Assembly: GCA_003255025.1 (NCBI GenBank)
Contig: QANY01013851.1
Location: 62,001 to 126,000 of the forward strand
DNA from: Datisca glomerata
Lineage: Eukaryota > Streptophyta > Magnoliopsida > Cucurbitales > Datiscaceae
Length of the DNA stretch: 64,000 bases
Direction: 5' to 3'
Below, piece by piece: positions 19,693 to 29,988 of the stretch (position 1 is its first letter; every line of letters begins with the position of its first letter). Both the position numbers and the translations under genes were made by a program. The notes under the pieces were generated by a model that had not been told where the DNA came from, ran no database searches, and saw nothing but the letters and a program-made list of their open reading frames with translations.

Positions 19693-22035
19693 ATGGTTAA
19701 TGATGAGTACATTAAGCACACTGCAGATGTTGGTAAGCAAGTTTCAGGTGGTGTTAAGAAAGATTCAGCTAGTTGGCAAGCTAAGCTTGGAGTGTCTTTC
19801 AATGGCCATGCTGTTTTGAATGATATGGTTACTAAGGGAGCTAGGGAAGCTAATGCCCATGTTATTGGTTTTAATGCTCTTAAGCAAGGTTCTAATACGA
19901 AGAAATTTGGACCAGAGAGTGGTTTTGTTGAGTCTGGGAAGTTAGAAGCTCAGTCCAAGGAAGCTTCGAGTTTATTAGTTGCAAAAGAGATTATTTCTGA
20001 TCATTCAAAGCTTAGAGACAATTTTATTTCTTCTGATCACAATCAGAGCAATTTACTTGAGCTGACTCTTTCAGACCAACTTCGTTCAAGTCTAAAGAGA
20101 AGTAGCATAAGAGGAGGAGCTAGAGGTGGTGCTCGGAGATCAACCAGCTTGCCTAGAGCTCCAAAGGTTGAAGATGATACTCATTACCTCTCTGTCAAAG
20201 GTAATGATGAGTGTCCTTTGATAGAAGACAAATCAAGCTTGTCTCAAATCATCTTGCTTGGAGAAGAGGAAAAGCAGCTGCCAAACATATCAAAAGGGAG
20301 AGGTGACAGCTCCTTTTTGGCAAGTGGGTGTGATGTGGTCAGCTTGGGGAAGAGTGAGGCTCTAGCTCCCAAGCTTCAACTTGGTCAACAATCTACTACT
20401 ATCCTTTCAAATAAAGGAAAGGACACTCAAAAAGGTAATTCTTTATTAGATAAGGCTCCTCTCTCCCATCATGACGTGGACAGCCCCTTAGGGCGACAGG
20501 TGGCAGCTTCTTTGTCTAAGGGGAAAGAGAAAGTAGATGGTGTTTTGATTGAAGGGAAAGAGAAAGAAGATATTTCTCTTTTCTATGACAATGATGTGAA
20601 CGTGGGTGGAGTTCCAAAGCTGGTGGCAGATCCTCTCTCCTCCCTTAGCTCAACCTCAGCTTTGATTGTGAGTGACAAGGTGGATTTGACTTCTACCAAA
20701 GATGTCAAGGGCTGCCATGGTCGTGGGTTTGAGCTTGGAGAAATCTCTCTCTCTCCTAAACCAGATTCTAATGGAAAACAGAAGGTGAGCTCTTCTCCTC
20801 CTTCCCCAACTTCTTCTTCTGAAAAGCTGCATGAGAATAGAGTTTATAAAGACCTTTTAGCTAATAAAAGTGCTGCTCATGAGAAACCGGCTGGTTCATG
20901 GGCTGAAAAGGTTAAAGGTAACCTGAAAAAGAAGCTAAGCTTAGGTTATGTGAGCTCTTCCTTTACGGAAAATGGTAATGTCACAGTTAAGCTTCCTGAT
21001 TATATTACTAAAGAGAACTTTTCTAGGTGGGAAGGCTGCCTTGTTGGCTACTTTGTTGGAAGGGCAGCTCCTTTACACTTAGTTAAGAAAATTGCTTTGC
21101 AACTTTGGGCTAAAAGAGGAATTCAGGAGGTCTCGGCTGCCAGAGGCCTTTTCTATTTCAAATTTGGCTCTGTGGAGGATAGAAACTCAGTCTTAGAAGA
21201 TGGACCTTGGCACCTCTTAGGTAGGCCTGTTGTGCTTCAAGAGTGGCAGCCAAATGTTAAATTCTCAAAGGAGAAACTTTCAACCCTTCCAATTTGGGTT
21301 AAATTGTGGAATGTTCCAATTGAATTATGGACTGAAGAAGCTCTAAGTCACATTGCTAGTGCTGTGGGTATCCCTTCTCACTCTGACAATGCTACTGCCT
21401 CTGGTTATAGACATGATTATGCTAGAGTTTGTGTGAAAATTTCAGCCTCCTCTGATTTGATTAAGTTTTTCACCATTGACCTTGGCCTTGACGGATGGGA
21501 TCCAGTGGTGGTGGAGGTGGAGTATGAGTGTCTACCTAAGAGATGTGCTAAATGTTGCCTCTTTGGTCATGATTGTGATGCTAAAGTGGCCCCTAAGAAT
21601 AATCTAGCTAGTGAGGAAGAAACCGCTAGCAAAGATTCTTCTCCCCAAGATAATAGAGAGCTTATGGTTTATGAGGAGCCAAAGGGTGAATTCTCTCCTC
21701 CCTTTCCTCTTAATACCATCCATGTGGAAGATCAAGTCAATGAATGGACTCAGGTGGTTAACAAAAGGAAGGGTAAGGGTCACATTGTGCCTTGTGAGGA
21801 TAAAAATGAGCCTCAAGCCTCTTCTGACTCTACATTGAGTTTGGCTCCGCCCAAAGCTTCCTCAATTGTCAATATCACTATCCAACCTGGTCCTTCTCCC
21901 AAGCTCTCTAAATCAACTTTGAAGAGGTTGAAAAAGAAGCGAACGGCTGAAGGCTTTTTCTTATTGGCAAATCAAGTTACTCAGGCTCCCCCTGAGAATG
22001 GTGACTCTCTCCCCCCCCCCCCCCCATTAATTTAG
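19693..22035 (+). CDS. LINE-B ORF1 protein, 780 aa, intact (DUF4283, compact zinc knuckle)
   Basis: This is the only long undamaged element gene in the window. Residues 1-390 are Ser/Lys/Glu-rich and of low complexity, with no domain I recognise (RGGARGGARRSTS near 140-155 is a likely basic RNA-binding patch). DUF4283 lies at about 425-575 (CLVGYFVGRAAPLHLVKKIA, DGPWHLLGRPVVLQEWQPNV, IPIELWTEEALSHIASAVGI). A zinc knuckle follows at about 617-628 (CAKCCLFGHDC), with only one residue between His and the last Cys. The C-terminus is basic (STLKRLKKKRT, about 740-750). L1 ORF1 proteins coat the element RNA and form the RNP with ORF2. The start matches all LINE-B copies. The last codons run into a 15-base C tract at 22011-22025. 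The minus-strand copy at 35166-37498 is the same protein broken by one missing base. Confidence 0.9.
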   Translation: MVNDEYIKHTADVGKQVSGGVKKDSASWQAKLGVSFNGHAVLNDMVTKGAREANAHVIGFNALKQGSNTKKFGPESGFVESGKLEAQSKEASSLLVAKEIISDHSKLRDNFISSDHNQSNLLELTLSDQLRSSLKRSSIRGGARGGARRSTSLPRAPKVEDDTHYLSVKGNDECPLIEDKSSLSQIILLGEEEKQLPNISKGRGDSSFLASGCDVVSLGKSEALAPKLQLGQQSTTILSNKGKDTQKGNSLLDKAPLSHHDVDSPLGRQVAASLSKGKEKVDGVLIEGKEKEDISLFYDNDVNVGGVPKLVADPLSSLSSTSALIVSDKVDLTSTKDVKGCHGRGFELGEISLSPKPDSNGKQKVSSSPPSPTSSSEKLHENRVYKDLLANKSAAHEKPAGSWAEKVKGNLKKKLSLGYVSSSFTENGNVTVKLPDYITKENFSRWEGCLVGYFVGRAAPLHLVKKIALQLWAKRGIQEVSAARGLFYFKFGSVEDRNSVLEDGPWHLLGRPVVLQEWQPNVKFSKEKLSTLPIWVKLWNVPIELWTEEALSHIASAVGIPSHSDNATASGYRHDYARVCVKISASSDLIKFFTIDLGLDGWDPVVVEVEYECLPKRCAKCCLFGHDCDAKVAPKNNLASEEETASKDSSPQDNRELMVYEEPKGEFSPPFPLNTIHVEDQVNEWTQVVNKRKGKGHIVPCEDKNEPQASSDSTLSLAPPKASSIVNITIQPGPSPKLSKSTLKRLKKKRTAEGFFLLANQVTQAPPENGDSLPPPPPLI

Positions 22036-22489
22036 CTTCTTGGAATATAAGAGGGCTTAATGGCCTTCTAAAGCAAGCTGAAGTTAGGGAACTTTGTAAA
22101 GACTTTAAATTATCTTTTTGTGCTTTAGTTGAGACTAAGATCAAGTGTAATAATTTTGCTGGACTTTCTAGATCTGTTTTTCCCAATTGGGCTACCTTTG
22201 CTAACCATTCTCCAACTAGCAAAGGTAGAATTGTTTTAGCTTGGGATCCCAAGATTTTGGATGTTCTTCTAATTGATGCCTTTGATCAAGCTCGTTTGTC
22301 TATCATATCTGGAGAGAGAGAAATAATCGAGTCTTTGAGGGCAAAATGAGGGACAAGAAAGTGGTCTTGGCTTGCATTAGAAATGCCATTAAAGGTAGAT
22401 TTTTGAGTCTTAAAGGGTTTTCTGTGACTGAAGATAACAAAACCATTCAGCTTGCCTGGGGATTGAATGCCTCTATTTTTGACAATTAA
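22026..22489 (+). pseudogene. LINE-B ORF2 remnant: endonuclease start fused to C-terminal tail
   Basis: 22026-22288 encodes the endonuclease N-terminus (INLASWNIRGLNGLLKQAEV, ALVETKIKCNN with the catalytic Glu, LAWDPKILDVLLIDAFDQA). At about 22289 it jumps, over an AGCT shared by both sides, to the last 200 bases of ORF2 (VYHIWRERNNRVFEGK, ending LNASIFDN at 22487-22489), out of frame. The family's ORF2 start codon is absent: where the minus copy has cccttttt before atgatt, this copy has only C's before att. No RT is left. Confidence 0.9.
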
Positions 22490-22676
22490 GCTTGGTTCTT
22501 CTGTTTCTTTAGGCTGTTATCACTTGTAATCTTATGTTAGTGTTTGGGTGCCTCCAGCTTGTGTGTTGGCTGGTTCCTTTTTATTTGTGTCTTTTTCCTG
22601 GGGTATACCCCTTGTATATTTGTATGTTTTCTTCTTCGGTTTATACAATTTTTTTAATTTACCGAAAAGAAAAAAA

Positions 22677-23301
22677 ACATTTGATATAAGAATTTAGAGT
22701 GTCGTGTTCGCTTTTAGGTGCTTTTGGTGTCAAAAAACCCCAATTAGACGTGCTTAGGTCCAAACTAGATGAACTTGGATCTTTTGGGTCTGGCATGTAC
22801 TAGAACTGACTTTTGACACCTAATACACATTTTGGCTAAGAGTTTCTAGTGTTGTTGTCATTTTACGTACTTCTAGTGTCGTGCGGAGTCGAAAAGACCC
22901 AATAGGACGTGTTTAGGCCCAAACAAGATAGACTTGGCAAAACTTCGATCTTTTGGGCATGGAATGTACTCGAAATGACTTTTGACACCCAAATACAGGT
23001 TTGGGATTAGAATTTGGAGTGTTGTGGTCGTTTTAGGTGCTTCTAGAGCCACATGGAGTCAAAAATACCCATTGGGACGTGTTTAGCCCAAACTAGACGA
23101 ACTTGGCTAAACTTGGATGTTTTGGACGGCTTGTACTCAAACTGACTTTTGACACCCAATACACATTTTAGGTTCTTCTAGTGTCGTACCGAGTGAAAAA
23201 CACCCAATGGGATGTGTTTAGGCCCTAACTAGATGAACTTGGCAAAACTTGGATCGTTTGGGCATGGCATGTACTCAAATTAACTTTTCACATCCAATAC
23301 A
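22677..23301 (+). repeat. 169-bp satellite block, about 3.7 monomers
   Basis: Begins with the right target duplication of the LINE-B insertion (22677-22692) and continues head-to-tail until the poly(T) of the next LINE. Monomers are diverged and one is shortened near 23155. Confidence 0.92.
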
Positions 23302-23499
23302 CGTTTCTTTTTGTAAAAAAATTGTATAAACCAAAAGATACTTACACATGTACAAGGGGCATACCCCAGGAAATACAAAATTAGAGCCTAATCAGAGGCT
23401 TAAGATCTGCACGTAAATTAAACTGGTGATATGTAAAGTACTGAAATTAGATACAAAGGTTTTATAAGACAGCCATCGTTTTACAAAATGCTTGGGTTA

Positions 23500-24933
23500 A
23501 GACCCCATCTATCCACTAAACGTAGATTAGTATCATTAGTGCCAAAACACTTCGAATCCCAAAGCCTTAATTTAACTAATTGTGTGATAGCTTCAATTAG
23601 GATCTTGGAATCTCTCATTTTACCTTACAAAATCCTTGCATATCTTTCTCTCCATATATAATAGATGAAGTAAAAGTAAGTTCAACTTGGACTCCTCGGA
23701 GTGACTTCCTTTTTGCATTAGCTAGCATCCAATCAACAAAGTGACCTCAATCCCTAACCTGGCAGTGTAGATCACATTTGTTCACAAGTGTGGCCCATAC
23801 TTTGGCTGAATAACAACAATTTTAAAAGATGCTCATGTGTCTCCTGGTAGCCAACACAACACACACAATCAGAATAAAACCCTGGTGTTTGGTCCCATTG
23901 TGCAACCCTATCTCTAGTGGAAAGTTTGTTTCTCAAAGCCAACCAAGAGATAAAGTCCACCTTGGAATGTGTCTAGAGAACCATATCACATTTTCCCACT
24001 TAACCAGTTGTCTTGTAGGGGACAGTGCCTTATAGGTAAGAAGCTCAAAGGTGTTTGAAGTTGCCTATGCCATTGATTGTCTTGAATGACAACACTCACC
24101 ATAGCGTCCATAGTCCAAGAAGTTCCTGACAAAAGTCTTTGCCCAAATCTAGCCCAAAGGACACCTAGAGGATGCCATTATCTGTAAGAAGCTTCACAGT
24201 AGTACAATCTCCAATAGTTATAGAGCAAAAGGGCAGAAACTTGCTCCTGAGCTTGAGAAGCTTTCTCCAAACCCAAGATGGGTTAGTAGGAATGGAAACC
24301 AAGAAAATTGAACTATTTCTGATTAGGTATGTTTGACACCAATCTTTCCAAAGTGATCTTTTAGAAGGGAGTAGCAAGAACCATAAGTGTTCGGCTATAG
24401 CAACTTCATTAGCTAGGCCCAGATCCCTAAGGCCCAACCCACCTTGTACCTTGTCAAAACATAGGTCTGCCCAAGCTACCTTGGCCCCAGAAGCTTTAGT
24501 ATCTTGACCATTCCATAGAAAATTTCTTACCAAGCATTGGACTGTCTTCAGCACTTTTTTAAGGAGAATGAAGATACCACTCCAACAGTTGACCATAGCC
24601 ATAAGGACAGTCTTGATATAACATACAACATTAGAATACTTAATAGTAAGCTTACAAAGTATAACTTGGTCAGTAGTATCCAAACCTATTACATCAAGTA
24701 CTTTGAGGTCCCAAGCAACCCAAATTCTACCCACTGCAGCAAAATTGTAGTTTGCTACCACCTCCCAATTAGAAAAAATGGTCTTAGCAAGATTAGTGAA
24801 TTTAAAGTTAAAGCTTTAGTTTCAGGTAAGGAACAAGAGAGAAAGATTGAAATTCTTACAAAGCTTCCTCACAGCAGCTTTTTTTAAGGAGTCATTGAAC
24901 CCGCCTAATGTTCCAAGTAGCAAGATTAAACAT
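23500..24933 (-). pseudogene. LINE-A ORF2 remnant with endonuclease-to-thumb in-frame fusion
   Basis: ORF2 starts at 24931-24933 (M-F-N-L-A) eight bases before the ORF1 stop ends. The endonuclease N-terminus is frame-shifted, then one frame at 24165-24761 reads ANYNFAAVGRIWVAWD, KYSNVVCYI and directly KTVLMAMVNCWSGIFILLKK, LVRNFLWNGQ. The join at about 24620 removes roughly 2.1 kb (rest of endonuclease and all RT catalytic motifs) yet keeps the frame. Both parents share TATCA at the break. zf-RVT residues (FISWLALRNKLSTRDRVAQW, CVCCVGYQETHEHL) follow at 23772-23960. Confidence 0.87.
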
Positions 24934-27463
24934 GAATGTGTGGGTTGTGGGTTTCCCCACTAGCGGCAACTCCTTTATCTCTACCCTTTGCAGGGTGTGG
25001 TGTTCCATTGACCTTCTTCTTCTTCTTCTTTCTCCTTAGTGGGGAAGCTTCAATTATGTCTTGGTCTAGCACTAAGGCCAATTCAAGTCCCACTTCTGAG
25101 TTGACTTTCTTCCTTAATCTCTTGGATTTAATCTCAATCCAGCCACTGTCATCATCCAAATGGGTTGAGCGAGGTGTGTTTGGAAGAAGTGAGGGAGAAC
25201 TGGGGGATTGTTTAGGGGTGGAATGTGTGGGTGATGAGGGAGAGTAGTGATTTGGGGAGTTTGAGGTGGAGCTAGCGTTGGATTGAGGCAGAGATAGGGC
25301 TGTAGCTGGGGGATTAGGAGAATGTGTTTTAGCTTGCTGGATGAAATCACAATCATTAACAAAAGTTATCACCCTTGTCACACTTATTTGGTAGGCCCTC
25401 ATACTCTATAAAAATATCAATTGGATCCCATCCTTCAATACCAACATCAATATCAAGATGCTTAAGGATTCTTGACTTGGTTGAAATCTCAACACAAATT
25501 CTAGCGAAGTCTCTTTTCACTCCTTTTGCAGTCAAGTGATCCGAGTATAGGGGTTTACCCACTGCACTAGCAATGTAGCTTAGAGCTTCATAAGTTCTAA
25601 ACTCAATGGGAATATTCCAAAGTTTCACCCAAATGGGGATCTTAGCTAACTTTTCCTTTGTGAATTTGACATTGGGCTCCCATGGTTGAAGAATAAGAGG
25701 TTTCTCTAACAAATGCCAAGGTCCATCTTTAAAGAAATAATCTAGGTGTTCTAAGTCATCAAATTCGAAATAGAAGAGTCCTTTGGAAGCTTGAACATCA
25801 AGGAGACATCTCCCTTTCCAAAGCGGCAACGTAATCCTCTTAATCAAGTGTAATGGAGCTGTTTTACCCACAAAATAGCCAACTAAACAAGTCTCCCATT
25901 TAGAAAAGCTGTCTTTGGTAACAAAGTCTGGGAGCTTTCCAATGGCCCTATGTTCTTCATAAATTGTAGACTCCTGAAACTCAAGCTCGAACCTACTAGG
26001 TTGGTTTCTCTTAACTTTATCAGCCCAAGATCCATCCTTTTGTTGAGCTTTAGGTGAAGCTTCACAAAGTTTATGGTAGATAGTGTCACCCTTAAGGATT
26101 TCAGAAATACCCTTAGCAGCCTCCACCTTATTATTTAAAGGTTTCAAAGGTTTGGGGAAGGATAATACTCACAATTTCGTCTAAACCCCAGAGTAAACGC
26201 ATATAACTCAAGATCATCAACTATTTGATTGTATTCTGGAAAAATGGAAGAATGAGGTTTTCGAGCTGTTGGAGAAGATGAAGCTGACGTAGAGGTGTCC
26301 TTTCTATGATTAGGTGGTAGTACAAAGGTACCTTAAACATGCTCCAAGGATGTCTTGAGCAAAGGCAAGGTCAAATCCCCTTTGTGATCAGGTACACCTG
26401 TAATTAAGAGAGACTGTCCTTTCTCTGGGTTTTGGCGCAGGTTGTCTATTCTTGATGAAGCTGACGTGGAGGAGTCATATCCATGCTTAGGTGGTAGTAC
26501 AATGGTACCTAAAACGTGCTCCAAGGATGTCTTGGGCAAAGGCAATGTCAAATCACCTTTATCTTCAGGTACAACCACAATTAAGACTGATTGTCCTTGC
26601 TCTGGGTTTTGGGCCAGGCTGTCTGTCCTTGCAAGTAAAGTTTTAGCTTCGTTGTTGCCCAATGTATGCAAGAGTAGGTGTCCTTTCTCCTTTGGCTTTT
26701 GTCCTTTCACTTTTTGATCAGAATGCATGTCATTGTTTGTACTCCATGCACAACTAGGGTTAGCTAGAATTGGTGATGTGGCAGGAGTTGATTGGCTCTC
26801 AAGTACAGCCTCATTGACAAATGGACGAAAGATTTCACCCTTGTTCATCTCTCTCCTTCGTGCTCGTCCTTTGGCCAGAGAACCCTTGGTAATTTGCCTG
26901 AGTTTTTCAGACAAGGGGAAGATTGTTTGCTTCTGAACATGCTCTTTGTCCTTAGAAGCACCTGTAAAAGCTTCATTTACAAAACATTGGGCTCCACCAA
27001 AGGATGAAGGGACCCTTAAAGCACTAGAATCTAGTAATAACAAGTCATTGTGTACCTGAGAAGAAGGGACCAAAGAAATGTTCCAACAAGACATTGAAAG
27101 TTCATCCAAACGTTTGAGTTGCTCCTCATTAGAGCTAGAAGCAGCCTCATCATTGCCATTAATGGCCATTTGGACCTTTCCTCCCATATTTGGTGAGTTA
27201 AGGTTGTAGCTAAAGGTGCCAAAACAAGTAGCATGCTCCTCGTCATCTCCATTAATACGAGCATCAAGTGCTTCTGTCACATTTAGTGCACGAACACACA
27301 CTTTCTTTTCACCAACTTCTTTGTTCTCCATAACTAAAATCTTGTCCAAACTTGGAGATTCCTCCAAGGAAGAGCTAGAAGCAACTCTGACTTCTAAGTT
27401 TTCCAGCATCGAACACCCATCTCCTTTAAACTTTAGAACAACTTCATGAGACTTAAAGCTCAT
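24926..27463 (-). pseudogene. LINE-A ORF1, three frames
   Basis: N-terminal frame 26333-27463: SFKSHEVVLKFKGDGCSMLE, VRALNVTEALDARINGD, SSQVHNDLLLLD and two tandem 59-residue repeats (TDSLAQNPEQGQSVLIVVVP, IDNLRQNPEKGQSLLITGVP). Central frame 25356-26147: STIYEEHRAIGKLPDFVTKD, DUF4283 (CLVGYFVGKTAPLHLIKRIT, WEPNVKFTKEKLAKIPIWVK, SYIASAVGKPLYSDHLTAKG). The knuckle region is frame-shifted (NKCDKGDNFC). C-terminal frame 24926-25402: Ser/Pro-rich, then RRKKKKKKVNGTPHPAKGRD and GETHNPHIHV. The family initiator at about 27525 has lost its reading frame by one missing base. Confidence 0.87.
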
Positions 27464-27625
27464 CTTACCTGAACTTTTCTTACTGATCTTTGAACCTTGC
27501 TGAGTCTTGGATTCAAAGTAAGCATCATTCGCATTTTAGAAACTAAGTTCAGCTCCTCCCAGAGGAGGAGCAACAGAAAACCCTCAACTGGTTTCTTGAG
27601 AGAAGTGAGAGCTTCTCTCCCTAGC

Positions 27626-28359
27626 AGTATGGCTTTCTTCACCATGAACAACTTGAAGCTTCAAATCCTTGCTTTTTGTATGATTAGGGATCACAAGGCC
27701 TCCTTGATCGGGCATGTGAAAAGCAAGAGGCAGATTCTTTGTTTTTTCTTTAAACGCTTTAGTCAAAGCTTTCAGGGACCCCTTTCTAAGCATGCTGCCA
27801 AGCTTAGAGGAGCCATTATCCCTCTTACCTACCCCACTATTAAAGCTGGAGCTCACACCTTGGGGAGGAACATTCTTGGCAGAACAAAAAGGAGCTTCTA
27901 CGGACCCACCATTTGTCAAGGTACTAGCTGAAAGTCAAATCTTTGGTCTTGTCTTCACCATAAAGGCTTTCACCTACCATGAGAACATTCTTTCCACCAT
28001 TCTCTGAAAAATCCAGAGCTGAATTTTCTTCCTTTTGACCCAAAAATCTCACCATTGTTGACTTTTGGGCAAGCTATACTATAAATTGCATCTCCACCAT
28101 TGTTGACTTTTGGGTTTTCCAGCATGGAACTCTAATCTCCATTAAACTTTAGCACAGCTTCGTGAGACTTAGAACTCATCTTGCCCAAACTTTTCTTACC
28201 GATCTTTGAACCTTGCTGAGTCTTGGCTTTAAAGTAAGCATCATTCACCATTTTAGAACCTAAGCTTAGCTTCTCCCGGAGGAGGAGCAAAAAAAAACCC
28301 TCACCTGGTTTCTAGAGAGAAGGGAGAGCCTCTCTCTCTCTCTCTCTAGAAAACAGCTT
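27626..28359 (-). pseudogene. LINE-A2 5' UTR and N-terminal ORF1
   Basis: The 5' end (about 28300-28359) has the shared motif with an expanded (CT)n run (tctctctctctctctctag). The ORF1 start is near 28250 (M-V-N-D-A-Y-F-K-A-K). Frames then give SSKLGSMLRKGSLKALTKAF and HMPDQGGLVIPNHTKSKDLK (27640-27919), the LINE-A2 variant also seen at 5043-5417. It ends at 27626, directly at the 5' end of LINE-A and in the same orientation. Confidence 0.83.
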
Positions 28360-29036
28360 AGAATTTGGAGTGCTGTCCCATTGGGTCTTTTTTATTCCAT
28401 ATGGCACTAGAAGCACCTAAAATGACCACAACACTCCAAATTCTTCCAAACCAATATTGGGTGTCAAAAGTCTGTTCAAGTACTTGTTATTCCCGTCTAC
28501 CCAAAAAGAGTACTTGTTATGCCCAAAAGATCCAAGTTCATCTTGTTTGCACCTAAACACGTCAAATTGGGTCTTTTGATCTCCGCAAGGACTTAGAAGT
28601 ACGTAAATTAAGCATAACACTCCAATCTCTTATCCGAAATGTATATTGGGTGTCAAAAGTCAGTTCAAGTACTGTCATGCCCAAAAGATCCAAGTTAGCC
28701 AAGTTCGTCTAGTTTTGATCTAAACACATCTCATTGGGTCTTTTGACTCCGTATCGCACTAAAAGCACCTAAAAATGAACATAACAATCCAAATTCTTAT
28801 CCCAAATGTGAACTGGGTGAAAAGTCAGTTCGAGTACATGTCATGCCCAAAATATCTATGTTTTGCCAAGTTCTTCTAGTTTGGGCCAAAACGCGTCCCA
28901 TTGAGTCTTTTTGACTTGATATGGCATTAAAAATGCCTAAAACGACCACAAAACTTCAAATTCTTATTCTAAACGTGTATTGGGTGTCAAAAGTCAGTTT
29001 GAGTACATTTCATGCCCAGAAGATCCAAATTTAGCC
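28360..29036 (-). repeat. 169-bp satellite, inverted block of about 4 monomers
   Basis: After 17 bases in plus orientation (agaatttggagtgctgt, 28360-28376) the monomers run in reverse (tttttgactccgtat, caagttcgtctagtttt, gttcgagtacatgtcatgcc). At 29037 they switch back to plus orientation (tgggcatgacatg). So two inversion junctions bound a segment of about 660 bases. Confidence 0.9.
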
Positions 29037-29988
29037 TGGGCATGACATGTCTTCAAGCTGACTTTTGAGAGCCAAAACACGTTTGGGAGAAGAATTTAAA
29101 GTATTATGGTCTTTTTAGGCGCTTCTAGTGTAATTCAGAGTAAAAAAGACCTGATGGGATGTGTTAGGCCCACACTACATGAACTTGGCTAAACTTGGAT
29201 CTATTGGGCATGACATGTACTCGATACGGCTTTTCACCCAATACAAGTTTGGGATAAGATTTGGAATGTTGTGTTCGTTTTAGTGCTTTTAGTGGCATAC
29301 AGAGTCAAAAAGACCCAATTAGACATGTTTAGGCCCAAACTAGACGAACTTGGCTAAACTTGGATCTTCTGGGTATGGCATGTACTCGATCTGACTTTTA
29401 ACACCCAATATGCATTTAGGATAAGAGTTTGGAGTGTTGTGGTCATTTTATGTACTTCTAGTGCCATGCGGAGTCGAAAAGACTCAATGGGACATGTTTA
29501 GGCCCAAACAAGATGAACTTGGCTAAATTTGAATCTTGGGCATGGCATGTACTCGAACTGACTTTTGACACCCAATACAGGTTTGAGATAAGAATTTGGA
29601 GTGTTGTGATCATTTAGGTGCTTCTAGTGCCATACGAAATCAAAAAAGATCCAATGGGATGTGTTAAGGCCCTAACTAGATGAACTTAGCTAAATTTGGA
29701 TCTTTTGGGCATGGCATGTACTCGAACTGACTTTTAACACCCAATACACGTTTGGGATAAGAATTTGGAGTGTTGTGGTTGTTTTAGGTACTTCTAGTGT
29801 CATACGGAGTCAAAAAGACCAAATGGGACGTGTTTAGGCCCAAACTAGAAGAAGTTGACTAAACTTGGATCGTTAGGGCATGCCTGTACTCAAACTGACT
29901 TTTCACATCCAATACACGTTCGGGGTAAGAATTTTGACTTTTGGGATTGTTTTAGGTGCTTCTAGTGCCGTACAGAGAAAGAAGTTAA
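29037..29988 (+). repeat. 169-bp satellite block, about 5.6 monomers
   Basis: The most regular block in the window; successive gtactcga landmarks lie at 29219, 29388, 29550 and 29719, i.e. 162-169 apart. No coding sequence. Confidence 0.94.

Larger units (their letters stand above)
19578..22676 (+). mobile_element. LINE-B with internal deletion, flanked by 16-bp TSD
   Basis: The element has both LINE-B ends but lacks about 4.1 kb of ORF2. It starts about 30 bases upstream of the GTGAGAG motif and ends in an A-rich tail at about 22666-22677. ACATTTGATATAAGAA at 19562-19577 recurs at 22677-22692, and the satellite reads on continuously across it. ORF1 is intact; ORF2 keeps only the first ~87 codons and the last ~65. 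It is therefore a non-autonomous LINE derivative that was inserted as such or deleted after insertion. Confidence 0.93.
23302..27625 (-). mobile_element. LINE-A with both ends and an internal ORF2 deletion
   Basis: 3' end at about 23309 (poly-T, then ttgtataaaccaaaagatac and ggggcataccccaggaaata), 5' end at about 27600-27625 (agagaagtgagagcttctct). ORF1 and a much shortened ORF2 lie between. Together with 27626-28359 it interrupts one satellite monomer: satellite stops at gtttcttt (23301) and resumes with agaatttggagtg at 28360, losing only about 6 bases of the monomer. So both pieces probably arrived in one event. Confidence 0.85.

Noticed and set aside
22280..22295. The LINE-B internal deletion as removal of a spliced intron
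   Set aside because: No GT at the upstream side nor AG at the downstream side of the missing segment that fits; AGCT is shared instead.
25000..25060. ttcttcttcttcttc runs as microsatellite loci of note
   Set aside because: They are the complement of the Lys-rich KKKKKK codons in LINE-A ORF1 and recur in every copy.
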